From assembly GCA_024509875.1 (NCBI GenBank), contig JAMPIV010014129.1, positions 1 to 64,000 on the forward strand: a stretch of DNA of 64,000 bases. The letters are read 5' to 3'. How positions within the stretch are numbered: the first letter of the stretch is position 1; every line of letters starts with the position of its first letter. Shown here one piece after another: positions 44,421 to 55,599 of this stretch. The stretch is from Oreohelix idahoensis. Taxonomy: Eukaryota > Mollusca > Gastropoda > Stylommatophora > Oreohelicidae. Both the position numbers and the translations under genes were made by a program. The notes under the pieces are model-generated. The model did not search any database. It saw only the letters and a list, made by a program, of their open reading frames with translations, and was not told where the DNA came from.

Positions 44421-45930
44421 TGTTACGTGCAGTCTTTGATATCTTACAATATTATACATTGGTATTCTTGTTATCTTCGCAAATATTTTGAAAGCAAAAT
44501 AGTGCTTAAGGGAAAGTCATTATTGAGTTACTTCCCTTGAAAGTTGTGTCGGCTCTTTCGATCAAACTCCGCGGATAAATCCATTTTACTGCGATTTATT
44601 CGTTGTTTGGGTAATAATAGATTGTTCTTGCTTCAGAATATCTATGGCCTGAATTTATGTGTATTGTTTGTCTGAGTAGGACGAGTCTGTCTTATATCTG
44701 TATATCTTTACATATCTAAGTCGAACTATATGTTCTGTTGTCTCTAGAGAGGTCGAAGGCTATTCGGCGGATGTGTCGCTAGAGAGTGGTGTGATTTGGC
44801 TTCGTCCTGATAGGGACTGTGTGTTTTCCATGTCGGCCTGTCGCCGGGGAAAAAGTGATCTCAGTATTTGTGGGGAAGGTGATAGTCGTCTAAACCTATC
44901 GTGTATGCTTTACCCCAGTGTTTAGTCGTATTGCCAAGGAATGGCAGTTTCATATTTCCTATACCAAGGTAATCAAAGATACTCTTATGAACTCTCGATC
45001 GAAGCCACCATTTTCGATAGTTACGATTTGAATGTCTAAGAGAATATATTCGACTCGATGAAAACGACTTCGATTCCTAGCAGCACTATATCCTGTAGAT
45101 TGCAGTCAATTGTTCATGATCAAATCTACAGAGCAATGAAATGTTTTATGAATGACTAACTTTAGGACAGATTCATTATCTGTATCCGAACGTGAGTGAC
45201 AGCTCACGAGTGAAGCCATCTTGGAACCAAAACATGTAGTGACTTTCAAGAAGAGAAAAGGGATGCCCGTATTATCGCTTGTTTAGTCCAGAGATCACTG
45301 CTACACATGAGAACCCTTTATCAGCGGTTCAATATTATTATATGGAAAAATATTTGCTGAACATTATGTTGAAGAATCGTCGCTAGACGAGATTAGGTTT
45401 AGAAGCCATCTGAAATATTGTTTATAAGCTGACGTGCTCAGTCAGTGAAGTCAGATGATATATGTATGGGCGATACTGAGTGCTTGGCTACTGACAGTCC
45501 ATTATACACTTATTCTACATGAGTGCCCATGTAACATTGCAAGACCATTTATCCACTGTGCTATGATGTATTATGGCAACCTGTGATTTGTCACTATCTG
45601 TGCTGTCGAGTGTGTACGTCCAATTAAACTTTAGAAAAGGTACACAGTCGTTGGTGTCGATGACTTCCAGCCATACATGAGTGTGAGAAAAGAACATTTT
45701 TTTGTCAACACCACGAACCTTTATCATCATTCGCACATTATACACTCAATCCATGTCTACACACCACTGCGTAGGTCAAGTTGACATTCCATACACTACA
45801 GTGGAGCAAACAACACCATATAGATCTTATCAACTGATGATGATGATGATGTCTGCTTCCATCCACTTATATCTATCTTTTGGTGGATATCATTAACGGG
45901 AATAAAAATCCAACTTTATCAACCTTATCA
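44421..45930 (+). repeat. 3' LTR of element B (1510 bp)
   Basis: It matches 36347-37855 apart from about ten small differences. It starts TGTTACG and ends TTATCA. Confidence 0.95.
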
Positions 45931-45935
45931 CGCGT
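45931..45935. repeat. Target site duplication of element B, right (CGCGT)
   Basis: This is the exact partner of 36342-36346. Confidence 0.9.
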
Positions 45936-46025
45936 TATGTGGGAAGTGGACATTTCTGTTACTCTTTAGAATTCTGCACCATACAGAAGAACAGTAAATA
46001 CGCAGCATTCGCATATTTTTTAAAA
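45931..46025 (-). mobile_element. Antisense LINE remnant, right half (split by element B)
   Basis: This continues the LINE match of 36236-36346 (corresponding to about 60245-60330 of the LINE at 57.5 kb), with the five bases CGCGT counted on both sides as the duplication. It shows that element B inserted into this remnant. Confidence 0.68.
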
Positions 46026-46047
46026 TCACGATTCACATTTGCATAAC

Positions 46048-48008
46048 TGTGATGATGTACATTGATACACCGATAAAATTATTATGTGTAAGTATAAAAA
46101 TAATGTAGAAATGAAAATAGTGGAGTTATGAAGCTTCTTCTTCACCCACGCCGCAAGCGCGTTGATTTTAGCAGAATAGATAGTACTATCGTTTTCTAGT
46201 GTCATTGAAAAACTATTTATAACACTGGGACACGAAAAGCCTATTCGTCCAGATGGAGTGAGAGGGGAGAGACAGAAAAATGATACCGTCTGCACGCGTG
46301 GTTTGAATTTTTAAAAACTAGCGTAAGCGTGATATTGTCGTTAGTCGTTTGAAAATACGACGAAAAGTCAAAATATGTTCGGAAATTGGGTCACTCAGAC
46401 AACCTTAGCTCTTATATAAGTGACGTATTTCTGACGTACTACAGGAAATTGTCGTTTTTAGTATGAAAATGGCGGTAGAAAGAAGTGAACAGGTGGTAGT
46501 TTCTAGATTTCAAGACTAACATGGAAAAGGATATGGAATTTTGAACCATAATACATAGGCCCATAAAATTTATATATTCGAGTGCCATAGTGTCTCCTGA
46601 CCCATAATATGTTTTTATTTACACTATAGTCCAACTAACAGCCAAGATATGGTCATAATACTAGATAGTCACAGACACAGTGACAAACACACTGGTGTTC
46701 TGACATTCGCTATCGGTAACGTAATTTTGCACGAGTTGTTGAAAAGGAGGCATGAGGGGTTAGGTCAAAGTCCAAAAGAGAGGAACGTTAGGACGGAGAG
46801 GTACATGTAATATGATTTGGAGGGGAGTTTGAAAGAGGGAAAGATATTATGGGATGGCTCAAACTGAATATTTTTTTGTAGTGTTAGGCCAAAACCAAGT
46901 CTATTTTTGGTGAATGCCAAGTTCGGACGGACAGACCGACAGAGGAACACTAACATTGGACCGAAATTGGACCTTAGTTTTAAAAATATGAATTGAAAAA
47001 CTTAGCAGTTAGATCTCATTGGTCGAAACATTTTAGATTACTGGGAAAGTTGTATGCTCGGCGCCATTTGACTAAGACTGTTCATAGAAGAAGGACGCTT
47101 GAGAGCTGAGAAGTGTGACGTGCCTTGAATAAATATATAATTAATAAAAAGTATAAGGGCGCCATAGTCCAGCAAGCAGTACATCTGAGGTTGTGCTAAT
47201 CAACGTTCCTGTGTGTATTCATTGAATTTGTGGTAAGACCGAAATTATTAACATTATTTATATTATTAATTATGTTGTTTGACTTGGGTAATGAAAAACA
47301 TTACGACTGTAAGTAAAGAAGTCATTAGTAGACTTATACAAGCCTATTTGCTGCCCCACCATGTTATCAAGCTACCAGAGAGGTAGTAGTAAAATATTTA
47401 TAGGTTGTCACCAGGAATCATATAACCTATCACATTGTATGGAAAAAGCTCATTGAGAATGGCAGAGGCATTTCAGCCATTAAGGAGAGGAATATGAAAA
47501 CTTGTACAAAGTGTTACCTCATTTTATGGAGATGTGCTGAGTTGGTCAGAGAGATCTGATCCAGGTCTTTTAGGTTAAATATAGTATTGTTTGTAAAATT
47601 AATGAATTAGGTATTATGCTAAGACAGAACATAATTTTCATGTTACAGGGTTTTTGTCTGGCACTACTCAGGTGCCAGATTCCTGAGTGAAGCAGTTATA
47701 TTCCAGTAGTAATAGGGGTACACGCTGCCTACCCTATTACTTTTGGACAAGATCAACAGTGGCTGTTGTCAGACCATATATCTATTTTCAATCCTCCAGT
47801 GCCAGATAAGTGAATAAGTCCTGGCACGAGGAGAATTTATCAACTTTTTTACTTCAATAAACCTGAATTGTAATATAAATAAAGACTTACTGTCAAGAAG
47901 TAAAGTGTATCAAGAGAAAAGAAACATTGTGAAAAAGACTGGGCGTGATGTTAACACCCCAACCAGCCAGCTCATAACACTTTAGAAATAGCTAGAGATT
48001 TAATAATA

Positions 48009-48093
<85 letters not shown>

Positions 48094-48530
48094 TAAGGAC
48101 CCATTGTCCTCTTTTAAATATGTAATTATGCCTATTATTTATGTATATATCAATTGATCTCATTTGAGTTGACAGTCCTAACCAAAGGAATCTTAGGTAC
48201 GGGACTAATAAAGTTATAGGAAAAATTGTATATTACTCAACTTAAAAAAAACGGTGTTAGTTGAGTCGATCATAGAGATTAATATTGGTGTTTGTGTGTG
48301 AATTTGTGTAAGTAATTACCATCACACCACACTTTCATTACCCTAGACATTAGACGTAGCTATCAGACATACTAGTCAAGAATATGTCTGATTGAGGTCG
48401 TAGGGTGGTAGCAGAAAGGTGCTCTGAAAACGCACCAATACTTGTTATCTTCAGAGGCCTTTACAGCTGACCTCATTCAGTACAATAGAAACAAATACAA
48501 CAACATTTCATAACATCAAAATCCACCACA
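46048..48530 (+). repeat. 5' LTR of element D (2483 bp)
   Basis: It begins TGTGATGATGTACATTG and ends CCACCACA. It contains AATAAA near 47127 and a (TA)n run at about 48011-48090. It differs from 53127-55594 by many scattered substitutions and small indels, clearly more than the LTR pairs of B or C1. Confidence 0.94.
48011..48090. repeat. (TA)n microsatellite in the 5' LTR of D
   Basis: About 40 TA units. The equivalent position in the 3' LTR (55077-55156) carries a similar run, so the repeat was already in the element when it inserted. Confidence 0.97.
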
Positions 48531-48535
48531 TATAT

Positions 48536-48553
48536 TGGGGTATCCTGTTCCGG
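48536..48553 (+). other. Possible primer binding site of element D
   Basis: Five bases after the 5' LTR the sequence reads TGGGGTATCCTGTTCCGG. It starts with TGG as required, but I cannot assign a tRNA. Confidence 0.45.
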
Positions 48554-48775
48554 GATTTAAACTTATAAGTTATAAGTCTGTATAAAATTTAATATTGTTT
48601 TAATAGTGTCCCTAAAAATTAGAAGAGATTCAATAATAAAAATGAAAATATTTAAAGTGGAAAGAAAACGTTGATGAATTGTCACGGCCAGTAGTTAATT
48701 AAGTACTTAGAGTTGACATTGTTAATTAGAGTTTTAATTTGCCTTAGAACATTGTTAGAATTTGTTTGAAACAGG

Positions 48776-50107
48776 ATGGCAGATTTAGCCAAGTTCAGAT
48801 CTGCTGCTGTGCTGGCTGCTAAAGAGATGGGTATGGATGGGCCAGAGCTGGTCCAATATGTAACTTCAGAGGTTGATAAATTTATTGAAAGAGACAGGGA
48901 AGATAGGAAATTAGAGGCAGAAAGAAAGTTAGAGGCTGAGAAAGAAATTAAAAGGCTGCAGATTGAGGCTGACAAAGAGGCTAGGGCATTGGAGGCGGAT
49001 AGGGAGGCTGAAATTAGGCGGCTCCAATTTGAAGAAAAGAAATTGGAAGCAGAGGAAAGAAGACAGGCTGCAGAAAAGGAAAGAGAAGAGAAAAAGGCTG
49101 AAAGGGAAGCAGAAGATAGGAGATTACAGAGGGAGCACGAGCTACGACTAAGGGAGTTAGAGTTGCAAGGCCATGCTCCTGAAAATGGTACCAGCCCCTC
49201 TGCCTCCGATGCCACTGCTAGTCAGGGAGCCTCAACCTCATCCATGGGATTCCATTTATACCATTTTGTTGAAAGAGACGATGACATTGAATCATTTTTA
49301 GGCAGACTGAGGTTTTAGCCACCACCTATGGGTTAGAGAAAGAAAGGTGGAGTTTAAAGTTATCTCAGGGTCTTAGGGGAACATCTTATGAAGTTTTTGC
49401 AAAAATGAGCAAAGATGACCAAGGCAATTATGACATGCTAAAGCAGGCTCTTTTATTAAGATATGAAAAGAATGGTGAATTTTATCGTAAGAAATGCCAA
49501 GCTTTTGTCTGGGGAGACATACCACCAATTCTCTGCCAGACTGGAAACCTAGTTGGAGAAATGGACTGCTCTGGGGAAGACCCAAGATCTTAAAGAAATG
49601 ATCATGATAGAGCAATTAAGAGAGTCCATGGCTCCAGAACTGAGAAAGTTTCTCATGGAACAAGGTGCAGAGAGGTTGGGTGAGGTACTTAATGTCGCTG
49701 AGAGGTATCAGGCGGCCCAGGTAGAGGTAGCTGGCGCTAAAAAGAAACATGTAGAAAATTATAAGGCTCCACCGAACTCTAGTAAATTTGATACCAAAGA
49801 ACAAGGTAACAAAGGTAAGCCAAACTTTGATAGACCACGAAATGATTATCGTGATAGAAACCCACAGTTCAATGACCAAAAATATAATGAAAGAAAACCC
49901 TTTCACCAAGGAAAGAAGTGGTGTAAATGGTGTAAGAGGGACACTCATAACACCGAAGTTTGTAAAAGGAAACCCTCTAATTTTGCTGCAATGAAAACGG
50001 GGAACCAGAGATTAAAGGTTAAACCTACTGGACAGCAGAAACCTTATCATCCCCCCAGTTTGTGTGGATGTTGTATGCAACGTGGTCACCACAAGGTGAC
50101 TGTATGA
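48776..50107 (+). pseudogene. gag: gag of element D (frameshifted)
   Basis: The ATG at 48776 starts MADLAKFRSAAVLAAKEMG. Residues about 40-140 are an uninterrupted charged coiled coil, followed by a Ser/Thr linker. The first frame stops at 49316. The match continues in other frames at about 49317-49495 and 49553-50107, giving a SCAN-like segment (the part reading EKWTALGKTQDL through NVAERY) and then a Lys/Asn/Pro-rich tail with a zinc knuckle CKWCKRDTHNTEVC (CX2CX4HX4C) and a second Cys-rich motif CGCCMQRGH. At least two frameshifts break it. The overall plan is the same as in A and B, but only D has a canonical knuckle. Confidence 0.88.
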
Positions 50108-51157
50108 TACAGGTTTGGATTTTGATTCGGTCGTGCGTGCTAGCCTAGTAAACCCAGATCAGTATACCACAGAAACAGTGGAGATACAAGGGGCGACTAA
50201 GGACATAACACTCATGACACTTCCCATGGCAAGGATAACGATGAAAACTCGCTATGTGGAAGGAGAAATCAGAGCAGCAGTGCTAGATGAACCAATCTAC
50301 CCTCTGATATTGGTGTGAGATATGTCTTTTTGGGCAATCCCAAGAGACCTGTGATCATGGCGACAGTGCAGACCAGGTCACAGTCCAAGAAGGAAAAAGG
50401 TGATCCTATAAATGCTCATCCAGAGGAAATGAGGAAGGCGCAGGCTGAGGATAGGTCACTCAAGCCATGTTTTAAAAAATTGCCCAAATGTCACACACCT
50501 CCAAGCAAGGGAGATTATTATATGAAGAACAAATTGTTATACAGGAAGGCCGAAACTGGAGCAAATGGTCACAGCCAGCTGGTACTTCCCAAGGCATATA
50601 GGGCAGGTGTAATAAGGAGCTTACATGTTGGGAAAGATGGTGACCATGAGAAAAAAGGTACCATCTGCCAAAAAGTTTCTAAATATTATTATTGGCCAGA
50701 TGTAAAGATAGTTATTGAGAATTTTGTGGAGAACTGCGGCCAATTTCACGAAGGAACACCCACACGTGGGGAAAGTGATCAGCACCTAGAAACGCCACCG
50801 GGCAAACTTAGACCTGAAAATAAAAATAAATTTAATAATGTAGACAAAGTGGAATGGGAACCCCCTTTTCACACACAGTCTTCACTTGAATGTGTTAAAA
50901 TGGCAACTCTGTGTCGAGTACAAAAGGTGGTTTTACCCCAGAATAAGCCGACAATCCCTCGGTCGGAATTATGTGAACTGGAGGAAAATAAAAGGGAGAG
51001 ACGATCTCTCACAAGGAATTTAAAGGGGGGAGAAAACCCCAGGAAAAGAATTGGTAGTGGACGATTTGTGAGTGATGATACAAGGAAGAAACGTCCTCAC
51101 TATAAGGCTTCCAATGTCATGAAAAAAAAGTCAGACAAATTAAAGGTCCATATGTAA
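50108..51157 (+). pseudogene. pol: Protease remnant and integrase N-terminal part of element D
   Basis: At 50115-50318 a protease-like stretch remains without an intact DSG/DTG. From 50315 an open frame of 280 codons includes the integrase zinc-finger region with HVGKDGDH and a downstream NCGQF in which the second metal-binding Cys is replaced by Phe. After about 50755 the frame stays open but no longer resembles integrase: the D,D and E positions of the catalytic core are absent and about 400 bp of unrelated, Lys/Arg/Glu-rich coding-like sequence takes their place. Confidence 0.8.
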
Positions 51158-51159
51158 CC

Positions 51160-52152
51160 TTGTTAAGGACGTGGACAGATGAGAAGGCAGAAGAGACCAT
51201 TACCTCATCATATCAATATGTGAACGAGCTGACCACTCGTCTGAAAACTGGCTGGAAACTTGCTAATGATAATCTCAGACAAGCCAGGAAAAAACATGCT
51301 GCCTATTTTAATAAGAAGGCAAAAGACAGAGAGCTAACCGTGGGAGAGAAGGTGCTTCTTCTATTACCCGGTAGCAATAAGAAGTTGCAAATTGGATGGC
51401 AAGGTCCATATACAGTTCTAGAAAAGGTGTCTAGAACCAATTATAAAATTGATAAGAAGGGGAAAGAGAAAATCTATCATGTGAACCTTCTAAAGAAGTA
51501 TCTGGACAGACAAATCCAGGAAAGCACCCCTTTACTGACCCTGGCTATCGAAACAGAAATGAAAAAGGAACCACTCACCTCACACGAGTACCCCCTAAAA
51601 CCATGTGAAACACCTGCACAGGTGAAAGTCAGTAAGCACCTGACTAAAAATCAGAGGGATCGGGTTCAACAGGTTCTGCTTGAACATACAGACGTGTTAA
51701 CGGATAAACCGGGGCATACCAATTTGTTGGAATACGATATGAAGTTAATAGACCCAACACTCATCTGTATGAGAGCCTATTCGATTCCTTTTGCTAAGGA
51801 AAAATCTTTGAAAGAGAAGATTGAGTATTTGTTGAAAGAAGGGATTATTTCTCACAGTGAATCTCCGTATAGTTCTGGTGTGGTTTTGCTGAGAAAACCC
51901 TCTGGAGAACATCGTCTGTGTATAGATTACAGAAAACTGAATGCTGTCACAGAAAATCAGGTAGATCCATTACCGGATACAACGCAACTATTTGCCAGGC
52001 TGAACAAGGCAAAATATTTTTCTAAGGTGGATCTTAGCAAAGGCTATTATCAAATTCCAGTAAAGCCTGAGGTTCGACCTTATTCAGCGTTTAGCACTTC
52101 GGAAGGACATTATGAGTTCAACATGTTGCCGTTTGGGTTGAAAAATGCTTAG
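51160..52152 (+). pseudogene. pol: Integrase C-terminal domain and RT (first half) of element D
   Basis: The frame is open for 330 codons. It begins in the integrase tail (GEKVLLLLPGSNKKLQIGWQ, then GPYTVL and HVNLLKKY), which is the GPY/F module, and passes directly into RT (SESPYSSGVVLLRKPSGEHR, IDYRKLN, KVDLSKGYYQIPV, LPFGLKNA). It ends in a stop at 52150, with a second stop near 52174 (a TGA where CGA/Arg is usual). Confidence 0.88.
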
Positions 52153-53055
52153 AGTGTGTTTTCTAAGATGATGTGAAAATTGTTGGAGCCACTGAATAAT
52201 CCATGCATCACCAATTTTATGGATGATATCCTCATTGCTACTGAAACATTTGAGGAACATGTTAACTCTTGGCTATGCTGTTTGATAGACTCAGAGAAGC
52301 CTACTTGACTGCTAGACCAACAAAATTTTGTATTTGGTGCAAAGAGTTGGAATTCTTGGGACATACGGTACATCAGGGTAGCATGACCCCTGACCTCAAG
52401 AATCTGGAGAAATTGCAGAGAGAACCTAGTCCACAAACAAAGAAAGATGTGCGATCTTTCGTGTCGTTTGATGGATTTTATCAAAAGTACATTAAAAATT
52501 TTAACTCTCTTTGTGCTCCTCTGACTGATTTAACCCGTAAGGGGCATCCGGATAAAATTGTTTGGTCCGCACAGTGTGAATTGGCATTTCAAGAGTTAAA
52601 GGGAAAACTCACTAGCAAGACTATTCTAAAATTACGTGATTTGACTCAGGAATTTGTGGTGAGAACTGACGCAAGCAACGTGGGCCTGGGGGCTACTTTA
52701 TTGCAAAGGTCCTCTTCACAAAATGGAAAATTGAACCCAGTCGCTTATGCTAGCCGCAAGTTGAACAAAGCGGAACAAAGCTACTCCACAAGCGAAAAAG
52801 AATGTCTGGCATTAATCTGGGCTATACGTAAATTCCAAGTCTACCTCTATGGCAGACCATTTGTGGTCCAAAGGGATCATCAGCCTCTCGTGTTCTTATC
52901 CCAGGCAAAGCATGAGAATGCGTTTATTAAGATGGTCGTTGCTCCTACAGCCATATTCATTTACGATTGAATATATTCCCGGGTCACAGAATGTGGGTGC
53001 AGATTTCCTCAGTAAGCATCCCAGTGATTCAAATCAGAGTATTCACAAGGCCTAA
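52153..53055 (+). pseudogene. pol: RT (second half) and RNase H of element D
   Basis: The RT active site FMDDI is readable near 52215-52229. A frameshift near 52262 leads into the open stretch 52269-52970, which holds the RT thumb/connection and RNase H (VVRTDASNVGLGATLLQ, then STSEKECLALIWAIRKF). A further shift near 52950 moves to the frame ending at 53055, which carries the last acidic site (GADFLSKH). It is not functional. Confidence 0.88.
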
Positions 53056-53112
53056 GGAGAAATTTGATCTATGTGTATCACTGATTTTGGAACTTGCATC
53101 AGTGCATGTTCT

Positions 53113-53126
53113 CAAGTGGGGAGATG
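53113..53126 (+). other. Polypurine tract of element D
   Basis: CAAGTGGGGAGATG lies directly before the 3' LTR. Confidence 0.7.
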
Positions 53127-55073
53127 TGTGATGATGTACATTGATACACCGATAAAATTATTATGTGTAAGTATAAAAATAATGTAGAAATAAAAGTAGT
53201 GGAGTTATGAAGCTTCTTCCTCACCCACGCCGCAAGCACGTTGATTTTAGCAGAATAGATAGTACTATCATTTTCTAGTGTCATTGAAAAACTATTTATA
53301 ACATTGGGACACGAAAAGCCTATTCGTCCAGACGGAGTGAGAGGAGAGAGACAGAAAAATGATACCGTCTGCACGCGTGGTTTGAATCTAAAAACTAGCG
53401 TAAGCGCGATATTGTCGTTAGTCGTTTGAAAATACGACGAAAAGTCAAAATATGTTCGGAAATTGGGTCACGCAGACAACCTTAGCTCTATAAGTGACGC
53501 ATTTCTAACGTACTACGGGAAATTGTCGTTTTTAGTATGAAAATAGCGGTAGAAAGAAGTGAACAGGTGGTAGTTTCTAGATTCCAAGACTAACATGGAA
53601 AAGGATATAAAATTTTGAACCATAATACATAGGCCCATAAAATTTATATATTCGAGTGCCATAGTGTCTCCTGACCCATAATATGTTTTCATTTACACTA
53701 TAGTCCAACTAGTAGCCAAGATATGGTCATAATACTAGATAGTCACAGACACAGTGACAAACACACTGGTGTTCTGACATTCGCGATCGGTAACGTAATT
53801 TTGCACGAGTTGTTGAAAAGGAGGCATGAGGGGTTAGGTCAAAGTCCAAAAGAGGGGAACGTTAGGACGGAAAGGTACATGTAATATGATTTGGAGGGGA
53901 GTTTGAAAGGTGGAAAGATATTATGGGATGGCTCAAACTGAATATTTTATTTGTAGTGTTAGGCCAAAACCAAGTCTATTTTTGGTGAATGCCAAGTTCG
54001 TACGGACAGACTGACAGAGGTACACTAACATTGGACCTTAGTTTTAAAAATATGAATTGAAAAACTTAGCAGTTAGATCTCATTGGTCGAAACATTTTAG
54101 ATTACTGGGAAAGTTGAAGGCTCGGTGCCATTTTACTAAGACTGTTCATAGAAGCAGGACGCTTGAGAGCTGAGAAGTGTGACGTGCCTTGAATAAATAT
54201 ATAATTAATAAAAAGTATAAGGGCGCCATAGTCCAGCAAGCAGTACATCTGAGGTTGTGCTAATCAACGTTCCTGTGTGTATTCATTGAATGTGTGGTAA
54301 GACCGAAATTATTAACATTATTTATATTATTAATTATGTTGTTTGACTTGGGTAATGAAAAATATTACGACTGTAAGTAAAGAAGTCATTAGTAGACTTA
54401 TACAAGCCTATTTGTTGCTCCACCATGTTATCAAGCTACCAGAGAGGTAGTAGTAAAATATTTATAGGCTGTCACCAGGAATCATATCACCTATCAATTG
54501 TATGGAAAAAGCTCATTGAGAATGGCAGAGGCGTTGCAGCCATTAAGGAGAGGAATATGAAAATTTGTACAAAGTGTTACCTTTATTTTATGGAGATGTG
54601 CTGAGTTGGTCAGAGAGATCTGATCCAGGTCTTTTAGGTTAAATATAGTATTGTTTGTAAAATTGGTGAACTAGGTATTATGCTAAGACAGAACATAATT
54701 TTAATGTTACAGGGTTTTTGTCTGGCACTACTCAGGTGCCAGATTCCTGAGTGAAGCAGTTATATTCCAGTAATAATAAGGGTACACGCTGCCTACCCTA
54801 TTACTTTTGGACAAGATCAACAGTGGCTGTTGGCAGATCATATATCTATTTTTAATCCTCCAGTGCTGGATAAGTGAGTAAGACCTGGCACGAGGAGAAT
54901 TTATCAACTTTTTCACTTCAATAAACCTGAATTGTAATATAAATAAAGACTTACTGCCAAGAAGTAAAGTGTATCAAGAGAAAAGAAACATTGTGAAAAA
55001 GACTGGGCGTGATGTTAACACCCCAACCAGCCAGCTCATAACACTTTAGAAATAGCTAGAGATTTAATAATAC

Positions 55074-55159
<86 letters not shown>

Positions 55160-55594
55160 TAAGGATCCATTGTCCTCTTTTAGTTATGTAATTATGCCTA
55201 TTATTTATATATATATCAATTGATCTCATTTGAGTTGACAGTCCTAACCAAAAGAATCTTATTTACGGGACTAATAAAGTTATAGAAAAAATTGTATATT
55301 ACTCAACTTTAAAAAAAACGGTGTTAGTTGAGTCGATCATAGAGATTAATATTGGTGTTTGTGTGTGAATTTGTGTAAGTAATTACCATCACACCACACT
55401 TTCATTACCCTAGACATTAGACGTAGCTATCAGACATACTAGTCAAGAATAGGTCTGATTGAGGTCGTAGGGTGGTAGCAGAAAGGTGCTCTGAAAACTC
55501 ACCAATACTTGTTATCTTCAGGGGCCTTCACAGCTGACCTCATTCAGTACAATAGAAACAAATACATTATTTCATAACATCAAAATCCACCACA
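53127..55594 (+). repeat. 3' LTR of element D (2468 bp)
   Basis: It matches 46048-48530, with AATAAA near 54193 and a (TA)n run at about 55077-55156. Confidence 0.94.
55077..55156. repeat. (TA)n microsatellite in the 3' LTR of D
   Basis: About 40 TA units, equivalent to 48011-48090. Confidence 0.97.
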
Positions 55595-55599
55595 ATTAC

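Larger units (their letters stand above)
36347..45930 (+). mobile_element. Element B: intact Gmr1-like Ty3/gypsy LTR retrotransposon
   Basis: The LTRs are at 36347-37855 and 44421-45930, with a perfect 5-bp duplication CGCGT (36342-36346 and 45931-45935), primer site at 37858, one unbroken Gag-Pol frame, and a polypurine tract just before 44421. The LTRs differ by about seven substitutions and three single-base indels in 1.5 kb on my reading. Domain order PR-IN-RT-RH matches element A, and the proteins align without net gaps from protease to the end. It looks young and structurally complete. Confidence 0.96.
46048..55594 (+). mobile_element. Element D: decayed Gmr1-like Ty3/gypsy retrotransposon with 2.5-kb LTRs
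   Basis: The LTRs are at 46048-48530 and 53127-55594 with TG...CA ends. Flanking five bases are ATAAC (46043-46047) and ATTAC (55595-55599), one mismatch, as expected of an old duplication. The internal region of 4.6 kb encodes Gag with a coiled coil and SCAN-like capsid, remains of protease, integrase zinc finger and C-terminal domain, then RT and RNase H. Integrase parts again precede RT. Multiple stops and frameshifts and the loss of the integrase core make it non-autonomous. Confidence 0.93.

Noticed and set aside
47972..48163. Open frame of repeated Ile-Tyr on the minus strand
   Set aside because: It is only the translation of the (TA)n microsatellite. The same applies to the frames across 56849-57104.
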